A DNA stretch of 64,000 nucleotides from Entoloma clypeatum. Taxonomy: Eukaryota > Basidiomycota > Agaricomycetes > Agaricales > Entolomataceae. Shown piece by piece: positions 19,901 to 29,856 of the stretch. Each line of letters begins with the position of its first letter. Position 1 is the first letter of the stretch. Position numbers and translations under genes: made by a program. The DNA lies in contig OY751488.1 of NCBI GenBank assembly GCA_963565915.1, positions 4,402,001-4,466,000 of the forward strand, in the 5' to 3' direction. Under the pieces are notes generated by a model. That model was given only the letters and a program-made list of their open reading frames with translations. It ran no database searches and was not told the DNA's origin.

Positions 19901-20595
19901 GGGCTGAATGGATCACAATCGCAGAGTTCCAGTACAATGACAAAGAACATCAGGCAACGAAGCACACCCCATTCTACCTCAACTACGGTTTACATCCGTG
20001 GAAGGGAGAACTTGTGTTAGAAGATACCAATCCGGCGGCCAACGACTTCTTGAAAAAACTCAAACAGGCACGAGAAGAAGCCAATGCTGCGCTGAAACAA
20101 GCACAGGATCAGATGAAGAAGACAGTTGACACACGGCGAAGTCCGTCTCGGGACTACTGCATCGGAGACAAGGTGTGGCTGGAAGGGACTAACATCAGGA
20201 CCGATCGTCCCTCAAAGAAACTTGATGCACTCCGACATGGACCATTCAAAGTCCTAGAGAAGAAAGGAGCTAGCGCGTACCTTCTTGATCTTCCGAAGAC
20301 TTGGAAGATGATTCACCCTGTGTTCAACGAGACCCTGTTGTCACCATATGAAACTCCGAAGTACGCCATCCAGAAAAAGAAACCAGCCCCTGATCCGATC
20401 ATCGTCGAAGGACGAGAAGAGTACCATGTGTCTACGATCCTGGACTCTCGAAAGTTCCGCGGAAAGATCCAGTACCTCGTCCAGTGGGAAGGATATGGCC
20501 CAGAAGAGAACACATGGGAACCACGAGCTAATGTTCAGAACGCTCAAGATTTGATCTGTGATTTCCATCGGCAGAACCCGTCACGTCCACGATAA
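16987..20595 (+). pseudogene. Chromovirus copy 2 pol (protease-RT-RNase H-integrase-chromodomain), one stop
   Basis: Pol is read from a frame at -1 relative to gag; the apparent TTG start is only where the frame opens. Protease DSG (EVDSGCERTCIH), RT with YMDD (ICVIYMDDIVVIG) and RNase H (VETDASGYAIG) come first. An in-frame TGA at 18889-18891, where copy 3 has CGA, ends the first part in RNase H. The frame then continues with the integrase HHCC finger, core (GIDVVGPIPE, ISDRGPQF, QAERSHQE) and chromodomain ([15 protein letters not shown]). All domains are otherwise complete. RT residues encoded by 17581-18428 are identical in DNA to copy 3. Confidence 0.9.
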
Positions 20596-20717
20596 AAGAC
20601 ACCTGTTGAAATCAGCAACAGCATCGACCTCATCAGTCAAAAACCCACTGAGTTCTCCGCTCCGTCTTCAATATAGCTACTCCATTCTTCCTCTATCTCT
20701 CCAACATCCTCCGCACC

Positions 20718-21080
20718 ATGTCCACCGCCACCACCACATCCACTGAAACCAACCCCGCCATCACTGCCCTCATGGGTGAAGCCCTCTCCATGAGAGACCA
20801 GATCCACGCGCTAGAAGCCTCGCTTGCCGACATCCTGCATCGACAGATGCACATCCGCCTCCATTCTTTATCCGACCTCCCCGTCGCACCAACCCCCGAA
20901 GAAAAACAAATCCTCGGGAACTACACCCGTACGCTGGTCATTGAAAACCGGCGCATCCGACTAGCCGTCCGGAGTCTCGAGCTCGCCGTCGCCATCAATG
21001 AAGAGCTAATAGACGATTGGAGCCTCAAGGAGAATGGCTCCTGGACAAACAACGACAATGCCGGAGGATGGGGACAATGA
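20718..21080 (+). CDS. Chromovirus third ORF, copy 2
   Basis: 120 codons, ATG at 20718, 122 bp after pol. It aligns end to end with the frames at 37355 and 3371: GEALSMRDQIHALE, ADILHRQMHIRLH and PEEKQIL are shared. The DNA differs at many third positions and the reading frame is kept, which suggests selection on the protein. It is mainly helical with charged residues, no signal peptide and no cysteine motif. The function is unknown. The pyrimidine-rich leader before the ATG could mean a separate transcript. Confidence 0.65.
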   Translation: MSTATTTSTETNPAITALMGEALSMRDQIHALEASLADILHRQMHIRLHSLSDLPVAPTPEEKQILGNYTRTLVIENRRIRLAVRSLELAVAINEELIDDWSLKENGSWTNNDNAGGWGQ

Positions 21081-21114
21081 CTCTGTGAGGACACAGAGCT
21101 TGAGGAGGGGAACA

Positions 21115-21502
21115 TGTTACGGACTTACCGGTTTGTATGTTACGCACTTTTCCCTTGCATTGTACCTTCATTATTTCTTTGACTCATCGGACCGTTTATT
21201 CATTTACCTTTACTCTACCATTCTCCTTTAGTATACTTCGCTCCCGCGCTGACTCGCACTCCGCAGTAGGGATTACTCAGTCCGCAGTTGTCTGACTCAC
21301 TTCGCACTGCCTTTCCGCAGTTACTGACTCATCCGCACTGACTTCCGCAGCTACTGACTCACTTGCTACCGCTCGTAGCCAGTACTATATAAACCCCATG
21401 TACCATAGCTACATTCCTTAGATTTAGCAATCACTTTGCTCTTCGCCTTTCCACTTCCTGCATACTCTGCCCAAACCTTGGAACGGTTTGTTAAGCATAA
21501 CA
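21115..21502 (+). repeat. Chromovirus copy 2, 3' LTR
   Basis: 388 bp, preceded by a purine tract at 21101-21114. It differs from the 5' LTR at five sites by eye, each CG in one LTR and TG or CA in the other. Confidence 0.92.
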
Positions 21503-22602
21503 TCGTCACGCTCAAGACCCCCATATGACCAGAGCCAGCGCAGGCAGAAGTCTCGCCCCCGAGACCCTCATCGTCGCCACCCTCCTTGGCCTTAGCAAGG
21601 TCATCACACACGCACCTTATGTCACGGAGATTCATATCTTCACCCGGAACATACAGGCTGTCCGACTCGCCCTTGATACAGGCTCCATTCATGCGGGCCA
21701 CTCTGTCTCATGTGGCATTTCCCATCTCCTCCGGCCCTTCCTTGCTGGAGCTGGCATCATCCATGTCCACCTAGACACACCTCTCACGTCTGAGTGGGGT
21801 TCTGCCTTCCCCAACCCCTCACGTCACTTTAAATCGACCCAAGGAACAGCCTTGTCTCCTCTGTCGCCCAACTTTGCCCGTACCGCTGCCGCTACCAGTG
21901 CCGTAGATGGATGGCGCAAACTTCATTCCGCCCCCGAATTCTGAGGTCGCTCCTTCCTCCCTCTCCACACTGGAGACAAAGAGAAGATACTCCAACCAGA
22001 CCACATCAAAGGTGGACCCTGGCTCAATTCCTGAACGGGCAACAACAACGCGCTGTTCTCTCACCTCACCCACGCCACCCTGGGCCATGCCCCCATTGGT
22101 GCCTACAGACAACACTTCAAACATCCGGGCCCATTCACATGCGCCTGCGACGATGACACTCTCGAGACGGTAGATGACCTCCTCCACAAATGTCCTCTCT
22201 TTGATAGGGATGATGCCTCCAACAAACGTTACAATATCGGCAATTTCCTGGGGATGCTTGCAAACCATCCCGCACTATTCGCCTTTCCCCCACCCTAATT
22301 TATCGGGTGAGCTTCAATGTTATGTTTTTCTTTCTTTCACGGTCTCTTTAGTTACTACGGTCTTTGCCTACGGGCGTATGTAATTTATATACGGGGTCTG
22401 TTCTTGTGGACTTGATCCATGGGCGGACCCCACTCTTGGATACTTATATATATCTTTCCGCACATGTGCCGTGACCACAGGGCATTACTCTCCAATACTT
22501 TCATATGTAGTTCTCGTTAAATTTGTAACTTAGTGTACAAGACTGGACTGCGATCGGGCGCCGGAATATAAATTGAGGTTTTAAAAAAAAAAAAAAAAAA
22601 CT

Positions 22603-23622
22603 ATGATCTCGTCCTTCATGCCTCACAAGAAGCCTTCCAAGCAGCAGAATGCACCTAGTGTGCCCATTCCTGGCGCTCCCCCCTGTAACAATGATCTTCT
22701 CCCAGATAATCATCCTCTCCACAAATACTTGGTTCGCCCCGTTTTTGCCAACATAGAACACACCGATTTCCTCGGCAATCTCGAATGTTCATTCTGCATG
22801 GATATTGTGAAATACTACTTTCGCGAGTCCCCTTTCACCTTTTCTGAACTGTCCCCAACATTCCGAAACCATCTAAAGTACTTCTCATCATGGATTGACC
22901 ATTACACAGAACACCGACAGTTGGCAAACTCGTCCACCCAGACACCTTCACCACCCCCTCCCCCACCAGCACCAGCTGCCCACCAGTCCTGCTCGATGCA
23001 GACTCTCCCTCCCACGCACAAGGCATGTTCCTCACAAACGCCTCATGCCCCCCATGCCTCTGGTCCAGACCCGTTACAAGGGCCCACCCTTTCCTCCGTG
23101 CCTTCCCAGGCACCGCCTCATGCTTGCGCTTCTGTGGCAGTCCAGGTCTCAGCCCTAGACCCACAAACACCCACACCTCTAGCGCCTCCCCCAGCGCCTT
23201 CATCTCCCACACGCTCCTACGCCTCTGTGGCCTCCACTTCCCCCGCACCCTCTTGTGCCCCCTCTCCCCTCCCTGTTTCTGTTCTGAAAGGGCCTTCAGT
23301 GGCTCCTCCGTCAGCTCACGAATGGCAACCCCCTCCCTCTGGCAAGAGACATCATCAGTCTCCACCCAGATCGCCCCACCCCCTGCCATCCAAATCGGCA
23401 CCTATCCCCTGCTCTTCAAGACCCTTGAGTCCTGAGCCCCCTCGTGCGTCTGCCCCCAAATGCGGCGGCCCACCTCCCCCTCCCCGGAAGGCTTTCTCCC
23501 CTTTGCTTCCACCTTTCCCCCCCAGGATGTGCTCTCCATGCCCTCCCTCTCCCCCTTTCTCAGGGCATCCAGTGGAAAGTTTCTGTGATAACATAAGCGC
23601 GGACGTGAGATTTAACCTGTGA
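22603..23622 (+). CDS. Proline-rich frame, probable LINE ORF1 N-terminal part (truncated)
   Basis: 339 codons starting right after the poly(A) of the upstream LINE. Residues 1-100 are globular (LGNLECSFCMDIVKYYF, PTFRNHLKYFSSWIDHYT), and the rest is extremely proline/serine-rich with repeated TQT/MQT/SQT and a SYASVAS motif, typical of 5' frames of fungal LINEs. Homology to sequence I know fades near 23575, where another sequence begins, so the C-terminus (FCDNISADV..) is probably junction sequence. It could be the 5' end of a second LINE that landed on the A-tail, or an unrelated KDZ-associated gene. Confidence 0.4.
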   Translation: MISSFMPHKKPSKQQNAPSVPIPGAPPCNNDLLPDNHPLHKYLVRPVFANIEHTDFLGNLECSFCMDIVKYYFRESPFTFSELSPTFRNHLKYFSSWIDHYTEHRQLANSSTQTPSPPPPPPAPAAHQSCSMQTLPPTHKACSSQTPHAPHASGPDPLQGPTLSSVPSQAPPHACASVAVQVSALDPQTPTPLAPPPAPSSPTRSYASVASTSPAPSCAPSPLPVSVLKGPSVAPPSAHEWQPPPSGKRHHQSPPRSPHPLPSKSAPIPCSSRPLSPEPPRASAPKCGGPPPPPRKAFSPLLPPFPPRMCSPCPPSPPFSGHPVESFCDNISADVRFNL

Positions 23623-23958
23623 TGACAGGCCAGCGGAGTCAGCCCACAAACAGGTGACACTTGATCTGACAGCTGGGCTGATGTGTCGGCATAATATTAC
23701 TTTCGGCTTATTGGGGTGCTCGGGCCGAGGGTACAGATGCATCTGCATTTCGGGACCCCCAATAAGCCTGTTGGAGTGTTGGACGGGTTTCATGAAGTAT
23801 GTTCTGGCTGCCTGCAGAGGTCCATAAATGCCAACCACATTGATACCCATGTCAACCTGTAAACCTGTCCATGGGTGCAGGTACAGGTCGATGCAATGCT
23901 CACATGGAATATGGTTTGGGAACAGAGTCAGTAAATTATGAGGTACACTAGGGGGCAT
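23576..23958 (-). CDS. Hypothetical protein, N-terminal fragment
   Basis: A minus-strand frame with ATG at 23958 (MPPSVPHNLLTLFPNHIPC..) cut off on the left by the LINE-like sequence. It has a CEHC motif at about residue 19 and no recognisable domain. It reads in the same direction as the TET-like and zinc-cluster genes, so it may be a further cargo gene of the KDZ element truncated at its left border. A short stem (CTTATTGGGG..CCCCAATAAG, about 23707-23767) lies within. Confidence 0.3.
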
Positions 23959-24619
23959 CTTCGTGTGAACAACTTATGTGAAAGACTTGAACATGGGGCC
24001 GACGGGCGATGTATTTCCCATTGGGGGTTTAAGGCACACATGATGTATAGGGATCGGGGAATGCATTGTTTGTCTTCGGGAATATCAGGATGTGGCCGGG
24101 GCTGACGGGGGATATATTCTCATTGGACAGTTGGGAGGAAACCATGTTCGGGACATGGGTTTGGTTTCGGCCGAAATGGAAGTGTTTGAGATTTGGGGTT
24201 GGCTCCCGGAGTTATTGTCATCCAGGGGATTGGGAGGAGCATGAAAATAAAAGAAGTGCGGCATTAGGGATTGGTGGAGGAACAATTGCCATGGTAAATT
24301 TGAATTGGCTAGATACTGTTGTGGATATGGGGATTGGATGAAGAAGGGATTGAGGATAAATAAAAGCTATGACCAAATTTTGGGCCATGAATGGACTATT
24401 CACTTCCCAACCCGTCCTATGATTGGGTCACAAAGCTGGGAGGGACTGGGGGGACATGTCGGGAACATGGGCTAACGGGGGTGGAATCTTGGTGGGACCT
24501 CAACCCTCGGCCCCAACAGGGTGGGTGAGGTGAGGGACTTTACCTGGAGAAAGCGTATGCAGACCGATGGGAAAGTTGGGGAAATAAATTGATTATTAGT
24601 ATACATGCAAAACTATGTA
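23959..24619. other. Non-coding KDZ spacer with GACGGG motifs
   Basis: No supportable gene. It contains GGGGCCGACGGGCGATGTAT (23995) and GGGGCTGACGGGGGATATAT (about 24098), plus looser versions near 24465-24515. These are the left-hand members of a motif family spread through the KDZ region. Confidence 0.5.
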
Positions 24620-26311
24620 CTAAACAGATGGAGCAAGCACACGGTTCACAGTACTTGCCCCTCCAGGGCTGATTTGGAGGTAACTCCTAACATCATCCCT
24701 CATGAACCATGCGAAACAAGCTCGGTCCCCAGCTTTAATGGGATCAACGGCATGAGAAAGGATCCACCCAGAAAGTGCTATAACTGTTCGGGGGCAGTAT
24801 GAAAATGAGGCACGGAGACTGGGAAGACGGAGCGAGATTTGTTCATATAAGCCCGTTGTGGCCAGGATGTCATACCACTCGTGTCGGGCTTGTGAATCTT
24901 TATGACAGGGGGTCTTCCGGTTGCAAATGATGGAAACACCGGAGAATGGAGTGCACCAAGTCTCGAGGACTTTTGAGATGTGAACTGGTTCCCGGAGATG
25001 AGAAGGGTCGTCCTTGAGCCGTTCGAGCATAGTGAGTCCGACAAGGTATTGCTCCGGATGTGTGACGGCCAAGACGGAACCCATGGATGAAAGGAAGCGG
25101 CTGTTGGCTTTGAGCCAGGTGGTGGCACAGGATGATTCTGTCTTGAATGATTTGGAGATTTCGGGCCACGCGGTGCTTGCCTAGAATAAGAGATGAGTTG
25201 AGATTCACCAAAAGACAGAGGAGGGGGGAAACAAATGGAATGGCCTGCCTGGAACCAGCAGGAAGCGATGTCAACGATCCCTGGCGCTAGGAGTTCACCT
25301 GAGGTGAATAGGGTGGGATCACGTCTCCAGGGAGCATGACGATTCGAGGCATTGCTGTCCTCACTACCCGGGTGAGAAGAACGGGAGAGTGGGGCCCGAT
25401 GACCAGTTTCCAGGTGGATCGGGAGGTTTTTCTGTTCCTTTCGCATAAGAGAATCCAGAACCGAAATTGAGGTGAGCCATTCATCCTTGAAGAAAGGGCT
25501 GAGATCCAGGACGTATGAATGTTAATGGGCCACGTACATGCACATCTCGTGAGAGGGCGTCAGGTAGATACCAGAGGATGATATTTCCATCGGCGTCGAG
25601 GACTGTCATTGGGGTATTGATGTGAATGAAATCGTCATCGTCAGACTGGAAGTCGGGGCCAGGAGGGAAAAGGAGATTATGGGAGGTCTCTTGGGCTTCA
25701 TCTCGGCCGTCGCATGCTTTTCCCAAGGTAGTGACATAGTCCGCCACCCTCCAAGGGACCCGTTCTGAATGGGCAAAGGATTGAGAATCAGCATCTTGTA
25801 ATACAATAAGTCACTCACTTTGATTCCTGAGGGCGATTGCCGCGATCTCGGCAATATGCTGACCATCCTCGATGCTTGCATATGGGACATTGATGGGAAG
25901 TGGGAGGTCAGGAAGTACAGTGGGATCCGCCTGATGATAGTGATGCTGGAAGAGATCACGGGTGTGCTTTGCAGCATGATATGCTTGATAAAATCGGGGG
26001 GAGAAGTCCCGATGTAGAGCAAACGGGTCCTCTGCAACTATTTCCCAAGCAGGAGGCAAGATTGTAAGGAGGCGCGGGTCCACCACATCAAGCTGATCAG
26101 GGATGGGGGTTTGTGGACCACTGTCTTCAGCAAGCATTCCCAGAATGACTGTTGCATCCCGTAGGTTTTGTTGATAGTCAAAGGCGATGGAGAGGGTCTG
26201 CTGCTGCTCCAGGGCATTCATGGATGCCCAGTTGTCCCCCATTGCTCTCTTGACAATGAGATTGATGCCGGCATCAGAGGAATCGACTTTGATTAAGAGA
26301 AGATATGACAT
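24620..26311 (-). CDS. TET/JBP-family 2-oxoglutarate/Fe(II) dioxygenase
   Basis: A multi-exon minus-strand gene: exon 1 26311-25819, intron 25818-25765 (GTGAGT..CAG), exon 2 25764-25538, intron 25537-25486, exon 3 from 25485. The last part (about 25174-24620) is in another frame, so a further intron or a 1-bp indel lies near 25165-25235. Family motifs: IILWYLPDALS in exon 2, CWFQAGHSICFPPPLS, then NRKTPCHKDSQARHEWYDIL with the iron ligands H and D, and ALSGWILSHAVD (distal H) followed by GDRACFAWFMRDDV (2OG-binding R). Members oxidise 5-methylcytosine (TET) or thymine (JBP). Fungal members are reported to be linked to KDZ transposons. All key residues are present; activity depends on the exon 3/4 junction. 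Confidence 0.72.
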
Positions 26312-26760
26312 TGTGAGAGAGCAACATCACAACCAAAGCCGTCCCCATCATATACAGGCTTTCAATTTTCAGGTTCATGGTGATTGGATCAGGATGGGGA
26401 CAAGACATAATCCCATGATGGATTCCGCTCGGGATGTGTCCAGGGCCAACGGGGGATAGGTTTCGCACCGGAAATGAGGGCAGTGATTTTGGGGACAGAA
26501 GTCAGGATATGAGTTCTTGGCGAAGTGAAAGGAAATATTAATGGGATGTGTCTGGGGCCGACGGGAGATATATGTCATGTGGGAAATGTGCTCCCTGTGA
26601 TATGGAATAAAAATAGTTAACACTTGGTTCCCAGTGGATGTGTGACCTCATGGAAACAATCGGGCTGGCAGGGGATGCCCAGTCCACTATGACCCACTTT
26701 CTTCATGCCCTTCATGCTGTACAAAGTACCTGTCTTGAGACCTTGACCATCCCCTGTGAG
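26312..26760. other. Intergenic KDZ spacer
   Basis: Between the start of the TET-like gene and the end of the zinc-cluster gene. It has two close copies of the motif: GGGCCAACGGGGGATAG (about 26443) and GGGGCCGACGGGAGATATAT (about 26554), each preceded by GGGATGTGTC. No gene seen. Confidence 0.5.
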
Positions 26761-29391
26761 TCACACGACAGTGGGCTGGGCCTCCACATCACCCGCATGT
26801 GAGGCAGTCGTGACGTCCTCCATGACAGTGGGCAGCGGAGAATTGCTGCTGCATCTCTCAGACTTCTTGCGAAGGAGTCTTGAGTTGCGATTGTGGATCA
26901 TCTTCCGCTGACGAAGTTTGGCCAGTTGGTTCCCAACCTCAGGCTCCTCTGTTCTCTCAATTTCTCGAGGTGTTTCACTCTGGATACCCGATGCATCTGC
27001 GCTGGGGGATAGGCCTGGCATGGGTAGGGCCACTGGGGCCACAGCTGCAGGAGTGAGTGGACTTGCTGCAGGCACTCCAGCCGGTGAAGATGGTGCAGCA
27101 GGTGATGAGCGAACGGGGAGATCCGAGACAATTGGCAGCGGGGGTGATCCAAGGGAGGGATTGTCGACATGCGGCGCTGCTGGTGATGTTTCCCTGCAAT
27201 CATTTGGGGGTGACCCCATGACCACGTCGACATTGGTTGCGATAGTGAGCTCAGCCAAGGCAGAAAGTGGGGTCGGGGACCTGGGGCCGACGGGCAGAGT
27301 TTGCAGGATTGCTGCTGTGGTTGTCCCACCTCAAGGGGGAGGGCCCAGATCAGAAGGGGACCCTCCATCTTCACAGCCAAACCCAGCACTGGGTGATTTT
27401 GGAGACATGCCAATGTCTGTCGGAAGATTTGGCAAGACAGCGGGCCCGACGGCCTGGCTTGGTCCAGTTGGAAATGACGCAGACACGCCTCCTGGGCTAC
27501 GAGTTCCCGATCCGGAAATGATCGTAATGTCGGTCGCCATATTCACCATCGCTGGCGGGGAGCGTGATCTTGACCCGGTTGAAAATGCTAGGGTGGCACC
27601 TTCGGGAATAATGGGAGTTGGAGGGGTCCCTGGATTTTTGGGCTCCATAGGATCTGTGCCTGAACCACCTTCAACCTCACTGGGCAGGTTGACGTAGGCT
27701 TCCAGGGAGGGTGATGCAGGTGATGGTAGATGACCAGCGGGCATTGTCGTCATGGGGGGGATGGGTGCTGTGACAGCAGGACCAGCAAGTCTGGAAGTGA
27801 TGAGTGCTGGAATGCCCATCACCACGTTAGTGACGAAGGCTGCCAGGGAGGGTGATGTGGGCGGAGGCCCCGCGTTCGTACTGGATGTACCTGGGACCCC
27901 TGTGACGTCGCTTGCAGTTTTTAATACAGCTGATGTTGAAGGTGGGAGGAGGTTGGCCGCTGACAATGTGCTGTCAATCATTGGGATATCAGGGGATGGA
28001 GCTGCGGCTTGAGAGACAGATGTCAGTACTGCTAGCTGACCAAGGGTTGAGGTTGTCTCTCGAGCCCCCTTGGGTGCCAGCTGTATTGTGTCCCAGACCT
28101 GAGTGATCACCCGTTTCATAGCCCTGTGTTCCCGATCTCTCTCCTCCTCTGACCGACGCTGTCTTGCAAGTTCCTCGAGCAATTCATGATGTGCCTGTTG
28201 AAGATTGCTGACCACCTTCTCCCTGTCTTGAAGATGGTTGTCGAGTTCGCATATCGTCTTCTCCAGTTTGGCAATCTTCTGGGTATTCATCTGTCGTGGA
28301 CCGGGCCTTCCCGACGCGCTCCGACGACGTTTTGGAGGGTCTGTGGCTTGTTTCCCATCATTGTCCTCATTCCCGTCATTCCTTATACTCTCCTGCCTGA
28401 CAGAGCGCTTCCCTGAATCAGAACATAAGCTGATGCCGGCTGTGATGAACGGCTGTACACACGAGGTTTTGGCTTACTAGTGCTTGCCGCGCTCGATGCC
28501 CTCGACTTTCCATGACCTGCGACGCTGCGACTCCGGGAGCGTCCGCGTGGGTCATTGATGGATTTCCAGTATTCCCAGATGGCGTCCTTGAGGTTGCATC
28601 ATTTGTGGGACATGTGACAGTAATCGCATGCCCCCTGCCCGCCCTTCAAACATTCGATCTTCCAAACCTTGATACAGTTCAAACATTTGGCATGAATGAC
28701 GGTTGTGGGGCTGGCGGAATGGGACTGATGCATTTCCTGGGCAGGAGAACATCTGTACAGCGAGATGTCACTGGATTCAAAGGGGGCCATACCTCATTGC
28801 TGTCCAATTCTTCCACTTTCACTCTGTGCCCATCCTCCCCCTCCTCCTCATCCATGGCATCAGGTTCCACATATGTCGCCTGGGCTTTTTCCTTTCCCAA
28901 TGTAGGTCCATCTTTTGCAGACCATGAAAGCCTGGGTCGCTTTTGGTGTCCTTCGGGGCTTTGCGAACCCTCGTCAGCTCCACTCGTATTCGGGCCGACG
29001 ATCGTAAGCTTCCATTTTGTCTGAGATGGCCCAGCGACTGGGGGAGTCAGGACGCGCTGGGGGTTGACTGTAACCATCGTACGAAGGGGCTCTAGGGCCT
29101 TGATGTCATCCCATGGAATTGGCTGGTTGTGTCTTAGCGGTTCCTTCAATAAAGTCATCGCCTGTTTTAAATAATTGGACCGATGGGACCGATTCTTCAA
29201 CAACGCTTTATGTACTTTGTACTGTGTGTAGTAAAGTCAGTAATAGCTTCCGACCGAACAGAACCTGAAGGATGGCGTACGTTGAGCTTGCCCAAATCGT
29301 CTCTCACACATTGATCAGGGTGATGAGCATAGAGGCTGATAAGGTCCTCGAAAGCGTTGAGCAGTTGGGAGACATCATTGTTGGAGGCCAT
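26761..29391 (-). pseudogene. Zinc-cluster/coiled-coil protein A, with a premature stop
   Basis: ATG at 29391 (MASNNDVSQLL). Exon 1 is 29391-29281; intron 29280-29222; exon 2 29221-28793 (PIPWDDIKALEPL); an intron of about 40-52 bp ends near 28741-28753. A cysteine cluster follows (CLNCIKVWKIEC..CDYCHMSHK, then Cys) with near-Zn2Cys6 spacing. TGA at 28599-28601 lies just before the sixth cysteine, where arginine (CGA) is likely. Downstream the same strand encodes a basic stretch, a coiled coil (IAKLEKTICELDNHLQDREK, about 28275-28215) and a long Pro/Ser/Thr-rich tail to 26761, with at least one further frame change. It resembles the neighbouring gene in order and motif, so the two are probably paralogues: DNA-binding-type proteins of unknown target. 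Confidence 0.55.
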
Positions 29392-29856
29392 GTGAGATGG
29401 GAGAAAAAGACTTTGGATGAGCAGTGATGAAGGTAAAAAGTGCAGCAAAGAAGTCGCATCAGCAAGGGTCACGCGACACCTATCCTCGGTGGGCAAGGGA
29501 ATGTTGAATGATGGGCCCACTGGGCCCGACGGGATGGGCCTTGTTCCAATCCCGCGGGGTTTGTTCATCCTTTCAGCTGGTCCCGACACTGAAAGGAAGT
29601 GTCGGGAACTCCCAGTTCCTCTGCCGGGCCCGACAGGATGGCTTTGCTCCCATGTCGGGATCTTGCGACTGCATGCGCAATGGGAATGTCCAATTTTCAG
29701 GCTGGGGCTGGGATTCTGTCAGGAAACAGCAGGGGTCACATCCCATTCCAAACAGATTCCCATAAACTTCAAGTCACAGGTTCACTAGAATGATAAATAC
29801 CTACATACCATGTATGACTTTTATCTAGATTAACTAGAATGATAAATACCTACATA

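Larger units (their letters stand above)
15740..21502 (+). mobile_element. Full-length Tf1/sushi-type chromovirus (copy 2), defective
   Basis: A Ty3/gypsy-class element of 5763 bp with 388-bp LTRs, target duplication TCGTC (15735-15739, 21503-21507), a self-priming site, gag, pol with C-terminal chromodomain, a third small ORF and a purine tract (TGAGGAGGGGAACA) before the 3' LTR. The LTRs differ at five positions that I can see, all CpG transitions. An ~840-bp deletion in gag and a stop in pol make it non-autonomous. Confidence 0.95.
14772..22303 (+). pseudogene. LINE ORF2 fragment, disrupted
   Basis: The readable frame from about 14772 to the stop at 15712 covers the RT from FVDDG to the thumb and the linker beyond. 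After a frame change near 15680 and the chromovirus insertion, the RNase H-like segment continues (21508-21944) to an in-frame TGA. The C-terminal Cys-rich segment continues to about 22300 (same ending as the other copies). Endonuclease and the RT N-terminus are missing through 5' truncation. The run-in frame from 14558 is non-LINE sequence. Confidence 0.75.
14771..22600 (+). mobile_element. Tad1-like LINE, 5'-truncated, split by a chromovirus
   Basis: A plus-strand copy of the same family as the 1.7-8.0 kb LINE. Similarity starts inside the RT palm (about 14771, just before SFVDDGM), is interrupted by the chromovirus at 15740-21502 (target duplication TCGTC), resumes at 21508 and ends with a poly(A) at about 22583-22600. 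It keeps the same frameshift before the RNase H-like part and the same in-frame TGA (21942-21944) as the other copy. The source element or a common ancestor was therefore already defective, or both sites mutated independently. Confidence 0.85.

Noticed and set aside
26918..27697. Plus-strand 259-codon frame at 26918-27697
   Set aside because: Antisense to the Pro/Ser/Thr-rich tail of zinc-cluster protein A; low complexity on one strand keeps the other open.
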